This document shows, one piece after another, positions 7,875 to 15,041 of a stretch of DNA of 20,951 nt. Made by a program: the position numbers and the translations under genes. Within the stretch, counting starts at the first letter, position 1. Every line of letters begins with the position of its first letter. The DNA comes from JBIOJB01 sp044450465 (GTDB lineage Bacteria; Chloroflexota; Dormibacteria; Dormibacterales; Dormibacteraceae): NCBI GenBank assembly GCA_044450465.1, contig JBIOJB010000054.1:1-20951 (forward strand), read 5' to 3'. The notes beneath the pieces were generated by a model. It had not been told where the DNA came from. It worked only from the letters and a program-made list of their open reading frames with translations, and searched no databases.

Positions 7875-7885
7875 TTGCATTTGCA

Positions 7886-9100
7886 ATGAGACACTTACGC
7901 AGGAATTTGAGGTTCGTATTGGCCGCCATGGCAGGCGCTCTGCTCATGGTCGGCCTGCTGCCGGCCACGGCGCTGGCCGCCGACAACCGTCAGGGCCAGA
8001 CGGTCACCGTAGGACCCAACGAGGTCGTCAACGACGATCTTTACGTGGCGGCCAACACGGTGGACATCCAGGGCACGATCAACGGCAGCCTGATCGCGGT
8101 GGGCGGCACGATCACGGTCTCGGGCACCGTGACCCGCGACGTCATGGCGAGCGGAGCCACCATCTCGATTCCCGGCATCGTGCAGGGAAGCGTGAGGGTG
8201 GCCGGCAACAATGTCACGATCACCGGCAAGGTGGCGGGTGACGTGGTCGCGGCCGCCTCGACGTTGACGCTGGACAGGGAAGCGACGATCGGTCGTGACG
8301 TGATGGCCGTGGCGGCCACCGCGACGCTGGCCGCGCCAATCGCACGCGACGTGCAGATCGCCGGTACCAACATCATCTTCAGCAACACGGTCGGCGGAAA
8401 CGTGACCGCCTATGACTCGACGCTCAAGCTGGACAGCGGGACGGCAATCGCCGGAAACCTGAATTACACGAGCAACAACGCTGTGAGCATCGGTAGCGAC
8501 GCCTCGGTGGCCGGCTCGACGCAGCACTCGTATCCGTCGAACGGACCTACCGCCGCCTCTTACGTGATCGGCTGGTTCCAGGCCCTGGTTGGCTTCTTCA
8601 TCCTGGGCGCGCTGCTCATCCTGCTCGTGCCGAAGTTCGACGCCAAGGCGACTGAGGCCTACCGGACGCAGCCGTGGACGCGCCTCGGCATCGGCCTCCT
8701 GGCCCTACTCGTTGTGCCAGTGGTTGCTCTGATTGCCTTCGTCGTCGGCCTCGTCATCGGCGGTTGGTGGCTTGGCATCTTCCTGTTCGGCATCTACCTG
8801 CTGGCGCTGGCTGTCGGCTTCACGCTGGTAGGCCAGGCGGTCGGGCGCTTCACGCTGACCCACCTCGGCAACGCCAACGCGCACCCGCTGCTCAGCCTAT
8901 TGGTGGGGCTGGTGATCCTGCTGCTGGCCAGCAGCATTCCGTGGATCGGAGGGCTCGTCGGTTTCATCGCGGTGGTCTTCGGCCTCGGCATCGTGGCCGT
9001 TGCGCTTCCCGCGGGGAGGCCGCCGCGCCTCGAGCCGACCTCAACCGTCGTGGTCGCACCTCCCACCGGGGCGATGCGGCCCACGCCGAGTGCTGGCTAG
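7886..9100 (+). CDS. Secreted bactofilin-like (polymer-forming) domain protein with C-terminal membrane helices
   Basis: 404 residues from the ATG at 7886. A signal peptide covers about residues 1-31 (Arg-rich start, hydrophobic core, ATALA cleavage region). Residues about 38-220 are short regular beta repeats of the type 'V.G.I.G.V..ag..itI.G.v.GdV.a....l', the pattern of a right-handed beta-helix as in bactofilins (polymer-forming cytoskeletal proteins). Several hydrophobic helices follow (about 232-254, 280-335, 355-395) and a short Pro/Thr tail. The topology places the beta-helix outside and the helices in the membrane. This architecture is found in proteins of unknown function in Chloroflexota and other phyla. 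A hairpin terminator follows. The family relationship to bactofilins is by repeat pattern only. Confidence 0.78.
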   Translation: MRHLRRNLRFVLAAMAGALLMVGLLPATALAADNRQGQTVTVGPNEVVNDDLYVAANTVDIQGTINGSLIAVGGTITVSGTVTRDVMASGATISIPGIVQGSVRVAGNNVTITGKVAGDVVAAASTLTLDREATIGRDVMAVAATATLAAPIARDVQIAGTNIIFSNTVGGNVTAYDSTLKLDSGTAIAGNLNYTSNNAVSIGSDASVAGSTQHSYPSNGPTAASYVIGWFQALVGFFILGALLILLVPKFDAKATEAYRTQPWTRLGIGLLALLVVPVVALIAFVVGLVIGGWWLGIFLFGIYLLALAVGFTLVGQAVGRFTLTHLGNANAHPLLSLLVGLVILLLASSIPWIGGLVGFIAVVFGLGIVAVALPAGRPPRLEPTSTVVVAPPTGAMRPTPSAG

Positions 9101-9113
9101 GGATTGGGTGATC

Positions 9114-9138
9114 GGAGGGTGGCGCGTCGCCACCCTCC
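9114..9138 (+). terminator. GC hairpin after the bactofilin-like gene
   Basis: An 11-bp perfect stem (GGAGGGTGGCG / CGCCACCCTCC) with a 3-base loop starts 14 bases after the stop codon. No T tract follows, so termination efficiency is uncertain; it may mainly stabilise the 3' end. Confidence 0.6.
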
Positions 9139-9232
9139 ACCCGTCTGATCGCCGAAAGCAGGCCATTCAGCCAATGTGAGGTGGACCTTCCGCCCCTATC
9201 CCTCACCGCCCTGGAATGGGATGCTGATGGCG

Positions 9233-9240
9233 AAGGAGGT
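9233..9240 (+). promoter_or_regulatory. Ribosome binding site deciding the start of the 62-residue protein
   Basis: AAGGAGGT sits 10 bases before the ATG at 9251. It favours that start over in-frame starts at 9176 and in between. Confidence 0.65.
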
Positions 9241-9250
9241 GCAAGACGAT

Positions 9251-9439
9251 ATGTATCTCGCGATTGGCTCGTTCATGCCGCCGGCGCACGGCAGCCTCGG
9301 CTCCGCAGACTGGACCGTGGCCCTGCTGACCATGGCCGGCTTTGTCGTCGCGGTCGTCGCCATGATGGTGTTTGGCAACCGCACCGTGAAGGCGACGAAG
9401 TTCGAAGAGCCGCCGATCGAGTTGAAGAAGGCGGCCTAG
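9251..9439 (+). CDS. Small single-pass membrane protein, function unknown
   Basis: 62 residues from the ATG at 9251, chosen because of the strong AAGGAGGT ahead of it. The N-terminal 20 residues (MYLAIGSFMPPAHGSLGSAD) are followed by one membrane helix of about 20 residues (TVALLTMAGFVVAVVAMMVF) and a charged tail (NRTVKATKFEEPPIELKKAA), giving probable N-out/C-in topology. It lies between the bactofilin-like gene and the GerW-like gene on the same strand, with 60 bases to the latter, so the small protein and the GerW-like protein are probably cotranscribed. I do not recognise a family. Confidence 0.6.
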   Translation: MYLAIGSFMPPAHGSLGSADWTVALLTMAGFVVAVVAMMVFGNRTVKATKFEEPPIELKKAA

Positions 9440-9499
9440 CGCTGGAGGAACTCGCCGGTCTGAGCCGGTTTTACAAAGACTGGCATGGAGGTGGAACTG

Positions 9500-9937
9500 A
9501 TGCCAAGCAACGTCGTTGAGAAGACGATCGAGGAAGCCCAGGCGGCGATGACCGTGAAGCGAGCTTTCGGAACGCCGTTCGAGGTGGGCGGAATCACGAT
9601 CCTGCCCGCGGCCCGGATCGGAGGCGCCGGCGCAGGAGGAGGCGCCCACGGCACGAGCGCGGGCTGGGGCACGGGCTTCGGCCTGGTGTCGCAGCCGATG
9701 GGTGTCTACGTGATCGACTCCCACGACGCTCACTGGGTGCCGGTATCGACACCGAATCCACTGTTAGCAATGGTCTCCGCTCCGATCACCGCCATCCGGA
9801 CGTTGCTCTTCAGCCGGCCGGCTTGGGAGCAGAAGCTTGGGCAGGCTGTCCCAAAGCCGCACGAAGCGGCCAAGGCAAAGCCGCGAGCCCACCGCGCTCG
9901 ACCCAGCGCCAAGCGGGTCCGCCACATCGCGTCCTGA
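9500..9937 (+). CDS. GerW/YtfJ-family sporulation-like protein
   Basis: 145 residues from the ATG at 9500, which follows GGAGGT at 9487-9492; an ATG at 9485 would put this ribosome site inside the gene. The core, FGTPFEVGGITILPAARIGG, a Gly-rich stretch, then QPMGVYVIDSHDAHWVPV, matches the GerW/YtfJ family (VGEPI.VGG.TIIPV...GFG.GGG...V.P.A.lVi.....r.l.v). The C-terminal third contains a hydrophobic helix (LLAMVSAPITAIRTLLFS) and a Lys/Arg-rich tail, beyond the usual YtfJ core. In Bacillus the protein is needed for spore germination, but the family is widespread in non-spore-formers with unknown roles. A strong hairpin follows the stop. Confidence 0.8.
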   Translation: MPSNVVEKTIEEAQAAMTVKRAFGTPFEVGGITILPAARIGGAGAGGGAHGTSAGWGTGFGLVSQPMGVYVIDSHDAHWVPVSTPNPLLAMVSAPITAIRTLLFSRPAWEQKLGQAVPKPHEAAKAKPRAHRARPSAKRVRHIAS

Positions 9938-9947
9938 TCGCCAGACA

Positions 9948-9974
9948 GAGAGGCCCGGCCATCCCGGGCCTCTC
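9948..9974. terminator. Bidirectional hairpin between convergent genes
   Basis: GAGAGGCCCGG (9948-9958) and CCGGGCCTCTC (9964-9974) form an 11-bp perfect stem with a 5-base loop, lying between the stops of the GerW-like gene (plus) and the LysR gene (minus). Neither side has a T run. Confidence 0.7.
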
Positions 9975-9979
9975 GCTCG

Positions 9980-10936
9980 TCAGCGAATGCCTCTGACCTG
10001 CCGCACCAGGAACGCCGCATGGGAGCGCTCCACCTCGGCGGCCACCGCGATCGCGGTATCGACGAATGCCGTCGCGGCAGGCGGCCGGTAACGGTCCCGA
10101 TGCCAGACGACGACCAGCACGCGGGGGGGCACCGGTTCCTCGAGCTCGGTGAGCCGCACCCGGTTGTCGTTCTCGTCAACGGCGAGGAGCGGCGAGAGCG
10201 CAACTCCCAACCCAGCGGCGACCATGGCCTGCACGGTCCCGTTGTCATTGGAACGGAACACGAAGTCGGGTCGGATGCCCCGGCCGCGCAGGAACTCCTC
10301 GGCCAGGTCCTGGTGCTTGCCATGCTGGTAGCCGACCATCGGCACGCCGTCGAGGTCGGCGACTTTGAGCGGGCGCGAAGCCAGCTCGGTGCCCGCCGCT
10401 GCGACGACCACGTAGCGGTCCTGCATGAGCTCGCGCACCTCGAATGGGCCGTCGCTGATGGGCTCGATGGCGAAGGTGATGTCCAGCTCCCCCCGCTCGA
10501 CTGACTCCACAAGAGTCAGGTCGTTGGCACCTTCCTTCAGCTCCACCTCCACCGCCGGCCATCCCTCTTTGTATCGGCGCATGACCTCCGGCAGAACCTT
10601 GTTGGCCACGCTCTGGTAGACCCCGATCCGGAGGCTGCCCGACATGCCGGCGGTGTAGGTCCGGAAGTCGGCCTCGGCGGCGCGCAGGCGGGCCTCGATC
10701 GAGTCGGCGTGGCCGAGGAGCAGGCGGCCGGCCTCGGTCAGCTCGACGGTTCGCCGTCCCCGAGAGCGCTCGATCAGGCGCTGCCCGACGAGCGCCTCCA
10801 GCGCGGTGATGTGGTCGCTCACCGTCGAGAGCGAGGAGTTCAGGTCCTCGGAGGCCGCCCAGAAGGTGCCCTTCTCGGCAATCGCCCTGAGCGCGCGGAG
10901 GTGTTTGAGCTCGACGCTTCGCCAATTATTCGCCAC
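9980..10936 (-). CDS. LysR-family transcriptional regulator
   Basis: A 318-residue protein of standard LysR length. The N-terminal winged helix-turn-helix lies at about residues 10-70: LKHLRALRAIAEKGTFWAAS, then SLSTVSDHITALEALVGQRL and a TEAGRLLL wing. A linker helix and a periplasmic-binding-protein-like effector domain (about 98-300) follow, beginning GSLRIGVYQSVANKVLP and containing GELDITFAIEP and GLGVALSPLLAV. It is transcribed away from a 39-residue membrane peptide and its start is close to an inverted repeat that could be its operator, so autoregulation plus control of the divergent gene is likely. The effector is unknown. The ATG at 10936 starts in an AT-rich divergent promoter. Confidence 0.9.
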   Translation of the reverse strand: MANNWRSVELKHLRALRAIAEKGTFWAASEDLNSSLSTVSDHITALEALVGQRLIERSRGRRTVELTEAGRLLLGHADSIEARLRAAEADFRTYTAGMSGSLRIGVYQSVANKVLPEVMRRYKEGWPAVEVELKEGANDLTLVESVERGELDITFAIEPISDGPFEVRELMQDRYVVVAAAGTELASRPLKVADLDGVPMVGYQHGKHQDLAEEFLRGRGIRPDFVFRSNDNGTVQAMVAAGLGVALSPLLAVDENDNRVRLTELEEPVPPRVLVVVWHRDRYRPPAATAFVDTAIAVAAEVERSHAAFLVRQVRGIR

Positions 10937-10953
10937 AGCGATATTTTATTAGG

Positions 10954-10978
10954 AAATCTCATGTTGCTCCGGAGATTT
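10954..10978. promoter_or_regulatory. Candidate LysR operator in divergent promoter
   Basis: AAATCTC (10954-10960) and GAGATTT (10972-10978) form a perfect 7-bp inverted repeat with an 11-base spacer, inside an AT-rich island in otherwise GC-rich DNA, 17 bases from the LysR start and 20 bases before the divergent small gene. The geometry fits the LysR-type T-N11-A class site. Confidence 0.55.
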
Positions 10979-10998
10979 ATTTAGGGAAGACTCAAGGC

Positions 10999-11118
10999 AT
11001 GGAGATCTTGATAACGGCTCTGGTGCTGGTTGGCCTGGTGGTTGGCGCGTGGGGCGCCGACTCGCGTCCGATGGACGAGCGCCAAACCCGCTGGTGGCCC
11101 GCCACCCCGCGCAACTGA
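10999..11118 (+). CDS. 39-residue single-pass membrane peptide, divergent from LysR
   Basis: ATG 10999 to TGA 11118 encodes 39 residues: a hydrophobic helix (ILITALVLVGLVVGAWG) followed by a hydrophilic tail, DSRPMDERQTRWWPATPRN. A weak purine-rich site (GGGAAG) precedes it. The placement next to a LysR regulator and a shared inverted repeat, the clean helix-plus-tail layout and the hairpin after it support a real small gene. I know of no function. It could also be chance coding in a GC-rich region. Confidence 0.45.
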   Translation: MEILITALVLVGLVVGAWGADSRPMDERQTRWWPATPRN

Positions 11119-11152
11119 CCCAACCGCCCTAGCCGGGGCAGCCGGCGACCAA

Positions 11153-11184
11153 GCGTCTCCAGGTTGCCTGGAAACGCGAGACGC
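11153..11184 (+). terminator. Hairpin after the 39-residue membrane peptide
   Basis: GCGTCTC (11153-11159) pairs with GAGACGC (11178-11184), with an inner CAGG/CCTG helix in the intervening bases. It lies 35 bases after the stop and ends 18 bases before the next start, so it could separate the two transcripts. Confidence 0.4.
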
Positions 11185-11202
11185 CCCCTTAGGCTTTGCG
11201 GA

Positions 11203-11655
11203 ATGGCCCCGTCCGGTCCGGAGCCGCTAGGTCAGCCGTCCGCCATCAAACAGGTGCGCCAGGTCGTCTTCACCGACATCCTCGCCGCGGCAACGGTGTT
11301 TCCCAAGGGCTATCTGAAGCGACAGGTGGCTCAAGGATTCGGGTGGTCGGGTGGCCTGTTGGCGGCCAGGGCGACGGACCCCTTGCCACCGACTCCGCTC
11401 TACATCGTCATGACCCCAACCGAGCTCAGGCTGCTCGCTGTTTCCGGCTGGCGCAAGCCGCCCTACGAGCTCGGCCGTTGGAACCGACTGACATACCGAG
11501 CGTCGATCCCTGAACGGGGCGCCTTCTTGAAATTGGATCTCGATCTCGAGCGCCTTGGCCGCATCCAGGTGTTTGCCGGGCTGCGCAACCTTAGGCGTGA
11601 GGTCAGACCGGTCTTCGAGCTGGTCGTCCAGTGCGCATCAGGCCCGCTTGCCTGA
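11203..11655 (+). CDS. Hypothetical protein, possible PH-like fold
   Basis: 150 residues from the ATG at 11203 (an earlier start at 11164 would run through the upstream hairpin). The central part alternates strand-like segments: LYIVMTPTELRLLAVSGWRK, then LTYRASIPERGAFLKLDLDL and LGRIQVFAGLRN. This 'expression of a value on a membrane-adjacent strand barrel' pattern resembles bacterial PH or GRAM-like domains, but I do not recognise a specific family. No signal peptide or membrane helix. It converges on the 64-residue minus-strand gene with 24 bases between stops. Codon choice is strongly GC-biased at third positions, as in neighbouring genes. Confidence 0.55.
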   Translation: MAPSGPEPLGQPSAIKQVRQVVFTDILAAATVFPKGYLKRQVAQGFGWSGGLLAARATDPLPPTPLYIVMTPTELRLLAVSGWRKPPYELGRWNRLTYRASIPERGAFLKLDLDLERLGRIQVFAGLRNLRREVRPVFELVVQCASGPLA

Positions 11656-11679
11656 CCGCGGCGCAGCCCACTCTAGGCA

Positions 11680-11874
11680 TCACCTGACCACCGCCGCCAT
11701 CAAGCCGGCGAGCAGCATCACCGCAGGCATGGTCGCGCAAGCACCGGTGACCATCCGACCCAGCTTCTGCTGACGCCCCGAGCGGCTGAGAGGAATGCCT
11801 GTGGCGCGGGAAATCCGACGCTTGGCGCGGGTCACCCCAACGAAGCGCTTCCAGCTGAAGCCACCCTTGTTCAT
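11680..11874 (-). CDS. Small basic protein with C-terminal membrane helix
   Basis: 64 residues starting MNKGGFSWKRFVGVTRAKRR. The first 40 residues are very basic and include ISRATGIPLSRSGRQQKLGR, which recalls short uncharacterised proteins (GKGGFSWKR...K.RISR..GIPLTRSGRQRK) that I believe recur in several bacterial phyla. The last 20 residues form one hydrophobic segment (MPAVMLLAGLMAAVV). The layout suggests a small protein inserted by its C-terminal helix with the basic part in the cytoplasm. Function is unknown. Confidence 0.6.
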   Translation of the reverse strand: MNKGGFSWKRFVGVTRAKRRISRATGIPLSRSGRQQKLGRMVTGACATMPAVMLLAGLMAAVVR

Positions 11875-12037
11875 GCCGGCACTATGCGCCTTGGGTGAAG
11901 CCAGGCCACGGGCCGAAGGACCCTGGAGGTGGAATCGGTCGCCAAAGGCGACAAGGGTCGGGTTCTAGGGTGTCATGACCAGCGCGTGACGGTGGCCGAG
12001 CAGCGGGGATCGGCAGGAGGCGGAATCCGTCGCCTTG

Positions 12038-12562
12038 TTACGAGTACACCAGGAACGTCCCGCCGCAGGACCTGCACCGGTAAGTGCTGCCGCTGGGTCC
12101 GTGCGACAGCAGCTGCCGATTGGCATGCCCGCACATGCCGAGCTTCTGGCCCGACGCCGCCGCTGGAGCCGGAACCCTGATCCTCTTTAGGTTGCGGAAA
12201 TTGGGGCGAAAGTCTCGCTCGCTGTCCCTGTTGGTGGTACGACTGCGAAAGACGAGCAATGCAGCGCCCTGATTGATCCAGCGCGGATCGATGTTCAGCT
12301 CTCGCGGCACGCGTGCCTTGTCGGCATCGCCGTAGACCTTGAATCGGTAGGCCCTGGCCAGCCGCGGCAGCTCCGCCACCACGGCATCCTTGATGATGCC
12401 ACCGACCCCCGAGGCGCCGAAGCCGTGCACCACGAGCAGGGCCTCTTCGCCGGCGCGCTCGGCGTTCTTGATGGCGCCGACAAGCTGGTCGATCGCCTCG
12501 GGCGCCGACTGGCCGGAATGGGCGATGTCAACCTTGCGCAAGATCGGATGCCTCGCCGACAT
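12038..12562 (-). CDS. Smr-like domain protein with C-terminal zinc ribbon
   Basis: 174 residues. Residues about 8-70 resemble the Smr domain (MutS2 C-terminal type): LRKVDIAHSGQSAPEAIDQL, helices, then LLVVHGFGASGVGGIIKDAV, where HGxGxSGxxGxI stands for the family HGxGxGxLR loop. The usual LDLHG start is replaced by VDIAHSG, so nuclease activity is doubtful. The C-terminus holds a metal-binding cluster (C144, H146, C163, C166: CGH...CRSCGG). The family includes branched-DNA and RNA nucleases. The combination with a terminal ribbon suggests nucleic-acid binding. No operon partner: neighbours on both sides are 60 bases or more away. Confidence 0.6.
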   Translation of the reverse strand: MSARHPILRKVDIAHSGQSAPEAIDQLVGAIKNAERAGEEALLVVHGFGASGVGGIIKDAVVAELPRLARAYRFKVYGDADKARVPRELNIDPRWINQGAALLVFRSRTTNRDSERDFRPNFRNLKRIRVPAPAAASGQKLGMCGHANRQLLSHGPSGSTYRCRSCGGTFLVYS

Positions 12563-12627
12563 TGTGCCGCCTTATGTATCCGGGTTGAAGTTCAGGTCGG
12601 TCAGCCTGGTGGCTCCGGGCCCTCGCC

Positions 12628-13143
12628 TCAGATCAGCCGAGCGCGGTACCGCTCCGCTGACACGACCTCATCGAATGGCTTGCGCTTCTTCTTCCCCAGG
12701 CCGAGCTTGCGCTTCGGGTAGCCGAAGGGAACCACTGCCAGAACGTCGATTGTGTCGGGCAGCCCGGCCCACTGCCTGACCCCTTCGAGCCCCCCGAACC
12801 CGGTCCAGTTGGAGCCGACCCCTTCGGCCCAGGCGACGAGGATCATCGACTGGATCGCGCGTGCAGCGTCGACGTCGGCCTTCCCGGTCGCCTTTTCCAC
12901 CGCGACGATCACCGCTGCGTGCGACCCTGCGATGTAGGGTGCTGTTCGCACCAGCCCGCCGAGCTCCCGCAGGGCGTCCTGATTCTCGACCAGCACGAAA
13001 TGCCATGGCTGGCGGTTTCCCGCGCTCGCCGTGAGATGCGCAGCCTCGACGACACGGCGCATCAAGTCATGCGGTATCGGCCTGTCCTGGTACTCCCGCA
13101 CGCCGAGCACGGTGCGAGCGGCTTCGAAGACCGTGTTGGACAT
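12628..13143 (-). CDS. Nitroreductase-family flavoprotein
   Basis: 171 residues from the ATG at 13143, which gives the standard beginning SNTVFEAARTVLGVREYQDR; an upstream in-frame start at 13182 adds only an Arg-rich stretch. HLTASAGNRQPWHFVLVE (about residues 36-53) is the flavin-binding segment of the nitroreductase family, normally 'APSA.N.QPW.F'. GLPDTIDVLAVVPFGYPKRK near residue 130 is the usual late motif. These FMN enzymes use NAD(P)H to reduce nitro, quinone or related substrates. The protein is at the short end of the family. The substrate cannot be inferred. Confidence 0.88.
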   Translation of the reverse strand: MSNTVFEAARTVLGVREYQDRPIPHDLMRRVVEAAHLTASAGNRQPWHFVLVENQDALRELGGLVRTAPYIAGSHAAVIVAVEKATGKADVDAARAIQSMILVAWAEGVGSNWTGFGGLEGVRQWAGLPDTIDVLAVVPFGYPKRKLGLGKKKRKPFDEVVSAERYRARLI

Positions 13144-13185
13144 GCAGGCATTTATACAGCGGCCGCGAGAGGGACGGTCCACGCT

Positions 13186-13220
13186 GGTGGTAGTGACCGG
13201 GTCAGCCGGTCACCACCACC
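13186..13220 (-). terminator. Long hairpin between DUF3068 gene and nitroreductase
   Basis: GGTGGTAGTGACCGG (13186-13200) and CCGGTCACCACCACC (13206-13220) pair at 14 of 15 positions with a 5-base loop. It lies just beyond the DUF3068 stop (13245) and before the nitroreductase start (13143), consistent with transcription termination on the minus strand; no T run. Confidence 0.6.
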
Positions 13221-13244
13221 ACATGGTTTCAAGCGTTGCCTGCG

Positions 13245-14420
13245 CTAGGCTGCCACTCCGGGGGAGGCCGGCTTGCTGCTGCGCCGGGCGGTGTTGCCCC
13301 CGCGGTAGAGGAGAAGCCCGGCGACAATGAGTATTACCGCCAAAGCTCCCAGGCCAAGCGGCACCGTCGTCTGAACAAACCCGAGGAGCCGGCCGTTGCT
13401 CTGCGCGCTGGCGGCATTGCTGGTTATGGAGGCGGGTGTCGATTTGGCATCCAGGGTGAATAGTTTCTGCGCCTTTGTGGCGGTGAGCTGCGCCAGCAGC
13501 GGAGCCAGCTGCGCGACCGCAGGAGAGCTCTGGTGCGCGGCGAGGATTGGAGCGACTCCCGCAGCAATGCCGCTCAGGTCCAGCTTGGACGAATAGGTCA
13601 CGGTCTCCTGCAGCACGTCGACGGGAGCCCCGGTCACTGGGTCACTTAGGATGCTGTTGACTCCGCTCGCCGTGTAGGAGAGCGGGATGCTGCTGGCGAA
13701 CAAGCCCTGAACCGAAGCCAGCTCAGCAGGCGTCAGCCCAATGGAGGCGATGGCGACTGCCAGGTCGATCCCGGCTGCCTTCAGCTGCGCGGCGAATGTC
13801 GCGAACGGGATGCTGGCCGGAAGGTTGTCGGCGGCGATCACGGCGGCCGCCAGCGGCTGGTCGGTGAATGTCTGCGTCCAGAGGTTCAGCGCGACTCCCC
13901 CGATTGTCTGATCCTTGCCCGATACGTAGGTCAGCGGGAGTGATTTCCCAATGTCCTCGTTCCACGACTGGTAGGTCTTGCCGGTGGAGAACCCGGGCGC
14001 CATGGTCACGCTGTAACTTCCGGTCCGGTTGGCAGGCGCGCTCGAGCTGTATGCCCACGCGTTCGGGTTGTCGACGTTCGCAGCCGTGGAGCGGTCAAGG
14101 GCGTACTGGTACCGCACGGTGGACGCCTGCCCCCCAATGGAGGTCGCCAGCTCCTCCGTCACGATAACGACGTCGGATGTCGACAGGTCCGGGTGTCCCG
14201 TGATCGTGCGGCGTACGGTCAGCGGCACCGCCTGCGGTGTCGCAAGAGGCGCTCCGGTCGATTGATCAACGAACGATGTATACGTCCCGCTGAGGTCGAT
14301 GGTCCCACTGACGTTCGTGGGGATCTTGGTCAGCGGCGGGACGGCCAGCGGCCTCCACAACACTCCGGTCACGCCGAGCACGAGACCCAGCGCGATAAGC
14401 ACAACTCCGGTCTTTCTCAT
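13245..14420 (-). CDS. DUF3068 (PorA-type) membrane protein
   Basis: 391 residues with an N-terminal membrane helix (GVVLIALGLVLGVTGVLW), a long extracytoplasmic region and a C-terminal helix (GLGALAVILIVAGLLLYRGG) followed by a short basic tail. The layout and the internal segments (SYSVTMAPGFSTGKTYQSWN, PLTYVSGKDQTIGGVALNLW, TYSSKLDLSGIA) match the DUF3068/PorA-family, best known from Actinomycetota. The start is supported by GGAGGAG 7 bases before the ATG. It appears monocistronic, with a strong hairpin after the stop. The role in the family is unclear; the label 'PorA' does not by itself show that it is a porin. Confidence 0.75.
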   Translation of the reverse strand: MRKTGVVLIALGLVLGVTGVLWRPLAVPPLTKIPTNVSGTIDLSGTYTSFVDQSTGAPLATPQAVPLTVRRTITGHPDLSTSDVVIVTEELATSIGGQASTVRYQYALDRSTAANVDNPNAWAYSSSAPANRTGSYSVTMAPGFSTGKTYQSWNEDIGKSLPLTYVSGKDQTIGGVALNLWTQTFTDQPLAAAVIAADNLPASIPFATFAAQLKAAGIDLAVAIASIGLTPAELASVQGLFASSIPLSYTASGVNSILSDPVTGAPVDVLQETVTYSSKLDLSGIAAGVAPILAAHQSSPAVAQLAPLLAQLTATKAQKLFTLDAKSTPASITSNAASAQSNGRLLGFVQTTVPLGLGALAVILIVAGLLLYRGGNTARRSSKPASPGVAA

Positions 14421-14659
14421 GAATTGTTCTCCTCCGGGGCCTTCACCCCAAGACGTCGCGGACCTGCACCCCCAGAGGAGCGGCGTGGGCCGGCCGGCCG
14501 ATGTGCATGGACATCAGGACGCCCGCAGCCTGACCTTGGATGGGATCGGCGCCCGGAGCAAGGGCCGTTGGGCCCGTTGCGTGGGAGGCAGGAGAACCGC
14601 CAGGGTTCCGAAGAGATTGCGGCAGAGGTCGAACGTCCGATGCGGCGCCTGGTGTGCCG

Positions 14660-14854
14660 TTATCCCTGGATGACTTCCAGACCTTCCTCAGCCACGAACG
14701 TTTCGACCATCGCGTCGAGTGCTGCGTCCTGCTCTGCCTCGGACATCTCCCCCCATGTGGCCGGCAAATCGAGATAGACGCGAACGGCAGCATGGATTTG
14801 CGGTTTGGCGCACGGCTCGAGAGGCCGATCGTTGAGTGCCCGGATTTGCCGCAC
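14660..14854 (-). CDS. Small acidic hypothetical protein
   Basis: 64 residues from a GTG at 14854 preceded by GAAGGG. The second half, VRVYLDLPATWGEMSEAEQD followed by an acidic helix, looks like folded protein (a strand followed by an amphipathic helix), while the first 20 residues are less convincing. There is no recognisable family. It is the only credible reading frame in 14,421-15,041; the rest of that stretch shows only hairpins. Moderate to low confidence. Confidence 0.38.
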   Translation of the reverse strand: MRQIRALNDRPLEPCAKPQIHAAVRVYLDLPATWGEMSEAEQDAALDAMVETFVAEEGLEVIQG

Positions 14855-14880
14855 CCTTCAAACGTAAGCCGCACCGAACG

Positions 14881-14924
14881 ACGGCCCAGGGCCGGTTGAC
14901 GTGGACCCAACGGGCCGTTGGTCC
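14881..14924 (-). other. Mutually exclusive GC hairpins upstream of the small acidic gene
   Basis: CGGCCC/GGGCCG (14882-14894) and GGACC-AACGG/CCGTTGGTCC (14903-14924, one bulge) are local hairpins. ACGGCCC (14881-14887) can pair instead with GGGCCGT (14912-14918), giving an alternative fold. On the minus strand this sits 27-70 bases before the GTG at 14854. Could be a leader structure or merely old terminators. Confidence 0.3.
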
Positions 14925-14973
14925 TTGAACTGCGCCAGACTGAAATCAGTCGCCCCAGCTCGAGTCTCGGCTT

Positions 14974-14991
14974 CCCCATTTTACAAAGGGG
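14974..14991 (-). terminator. Hairpin downstream of the tRNA-Tyr 3' end
   Basis: CCCC (14974-14977) and GGGG (14988-14991) with adjoining T/A runs form a short hairpin 50 bases beyond the tRNA 3' end in its reading direction. It could be the original tRNA terminator left on the chromosomal side of the attachment site. Confidence 0.35.
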
Positions 14992-15041
14992 TCGAGAGGT
15001 GACTGAGTGACACCACGCCTCTTATGTCGCGAGAGATGCAA

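Noticed and set aside
7782..14924. Dispersed CCAACGGCCC-like words near 7787, 14565 and 14903
   Set aside because: Short GC-rich words expected by chance at this base composition; no extended homology around them.
14443..14979. 178-codon minus frame upstream of the DUF3068 gene
   Set aside because: Arg/Ser/Pro-rich composition, no domain, and it overlaps the better-looking 64-residue acidic frame.
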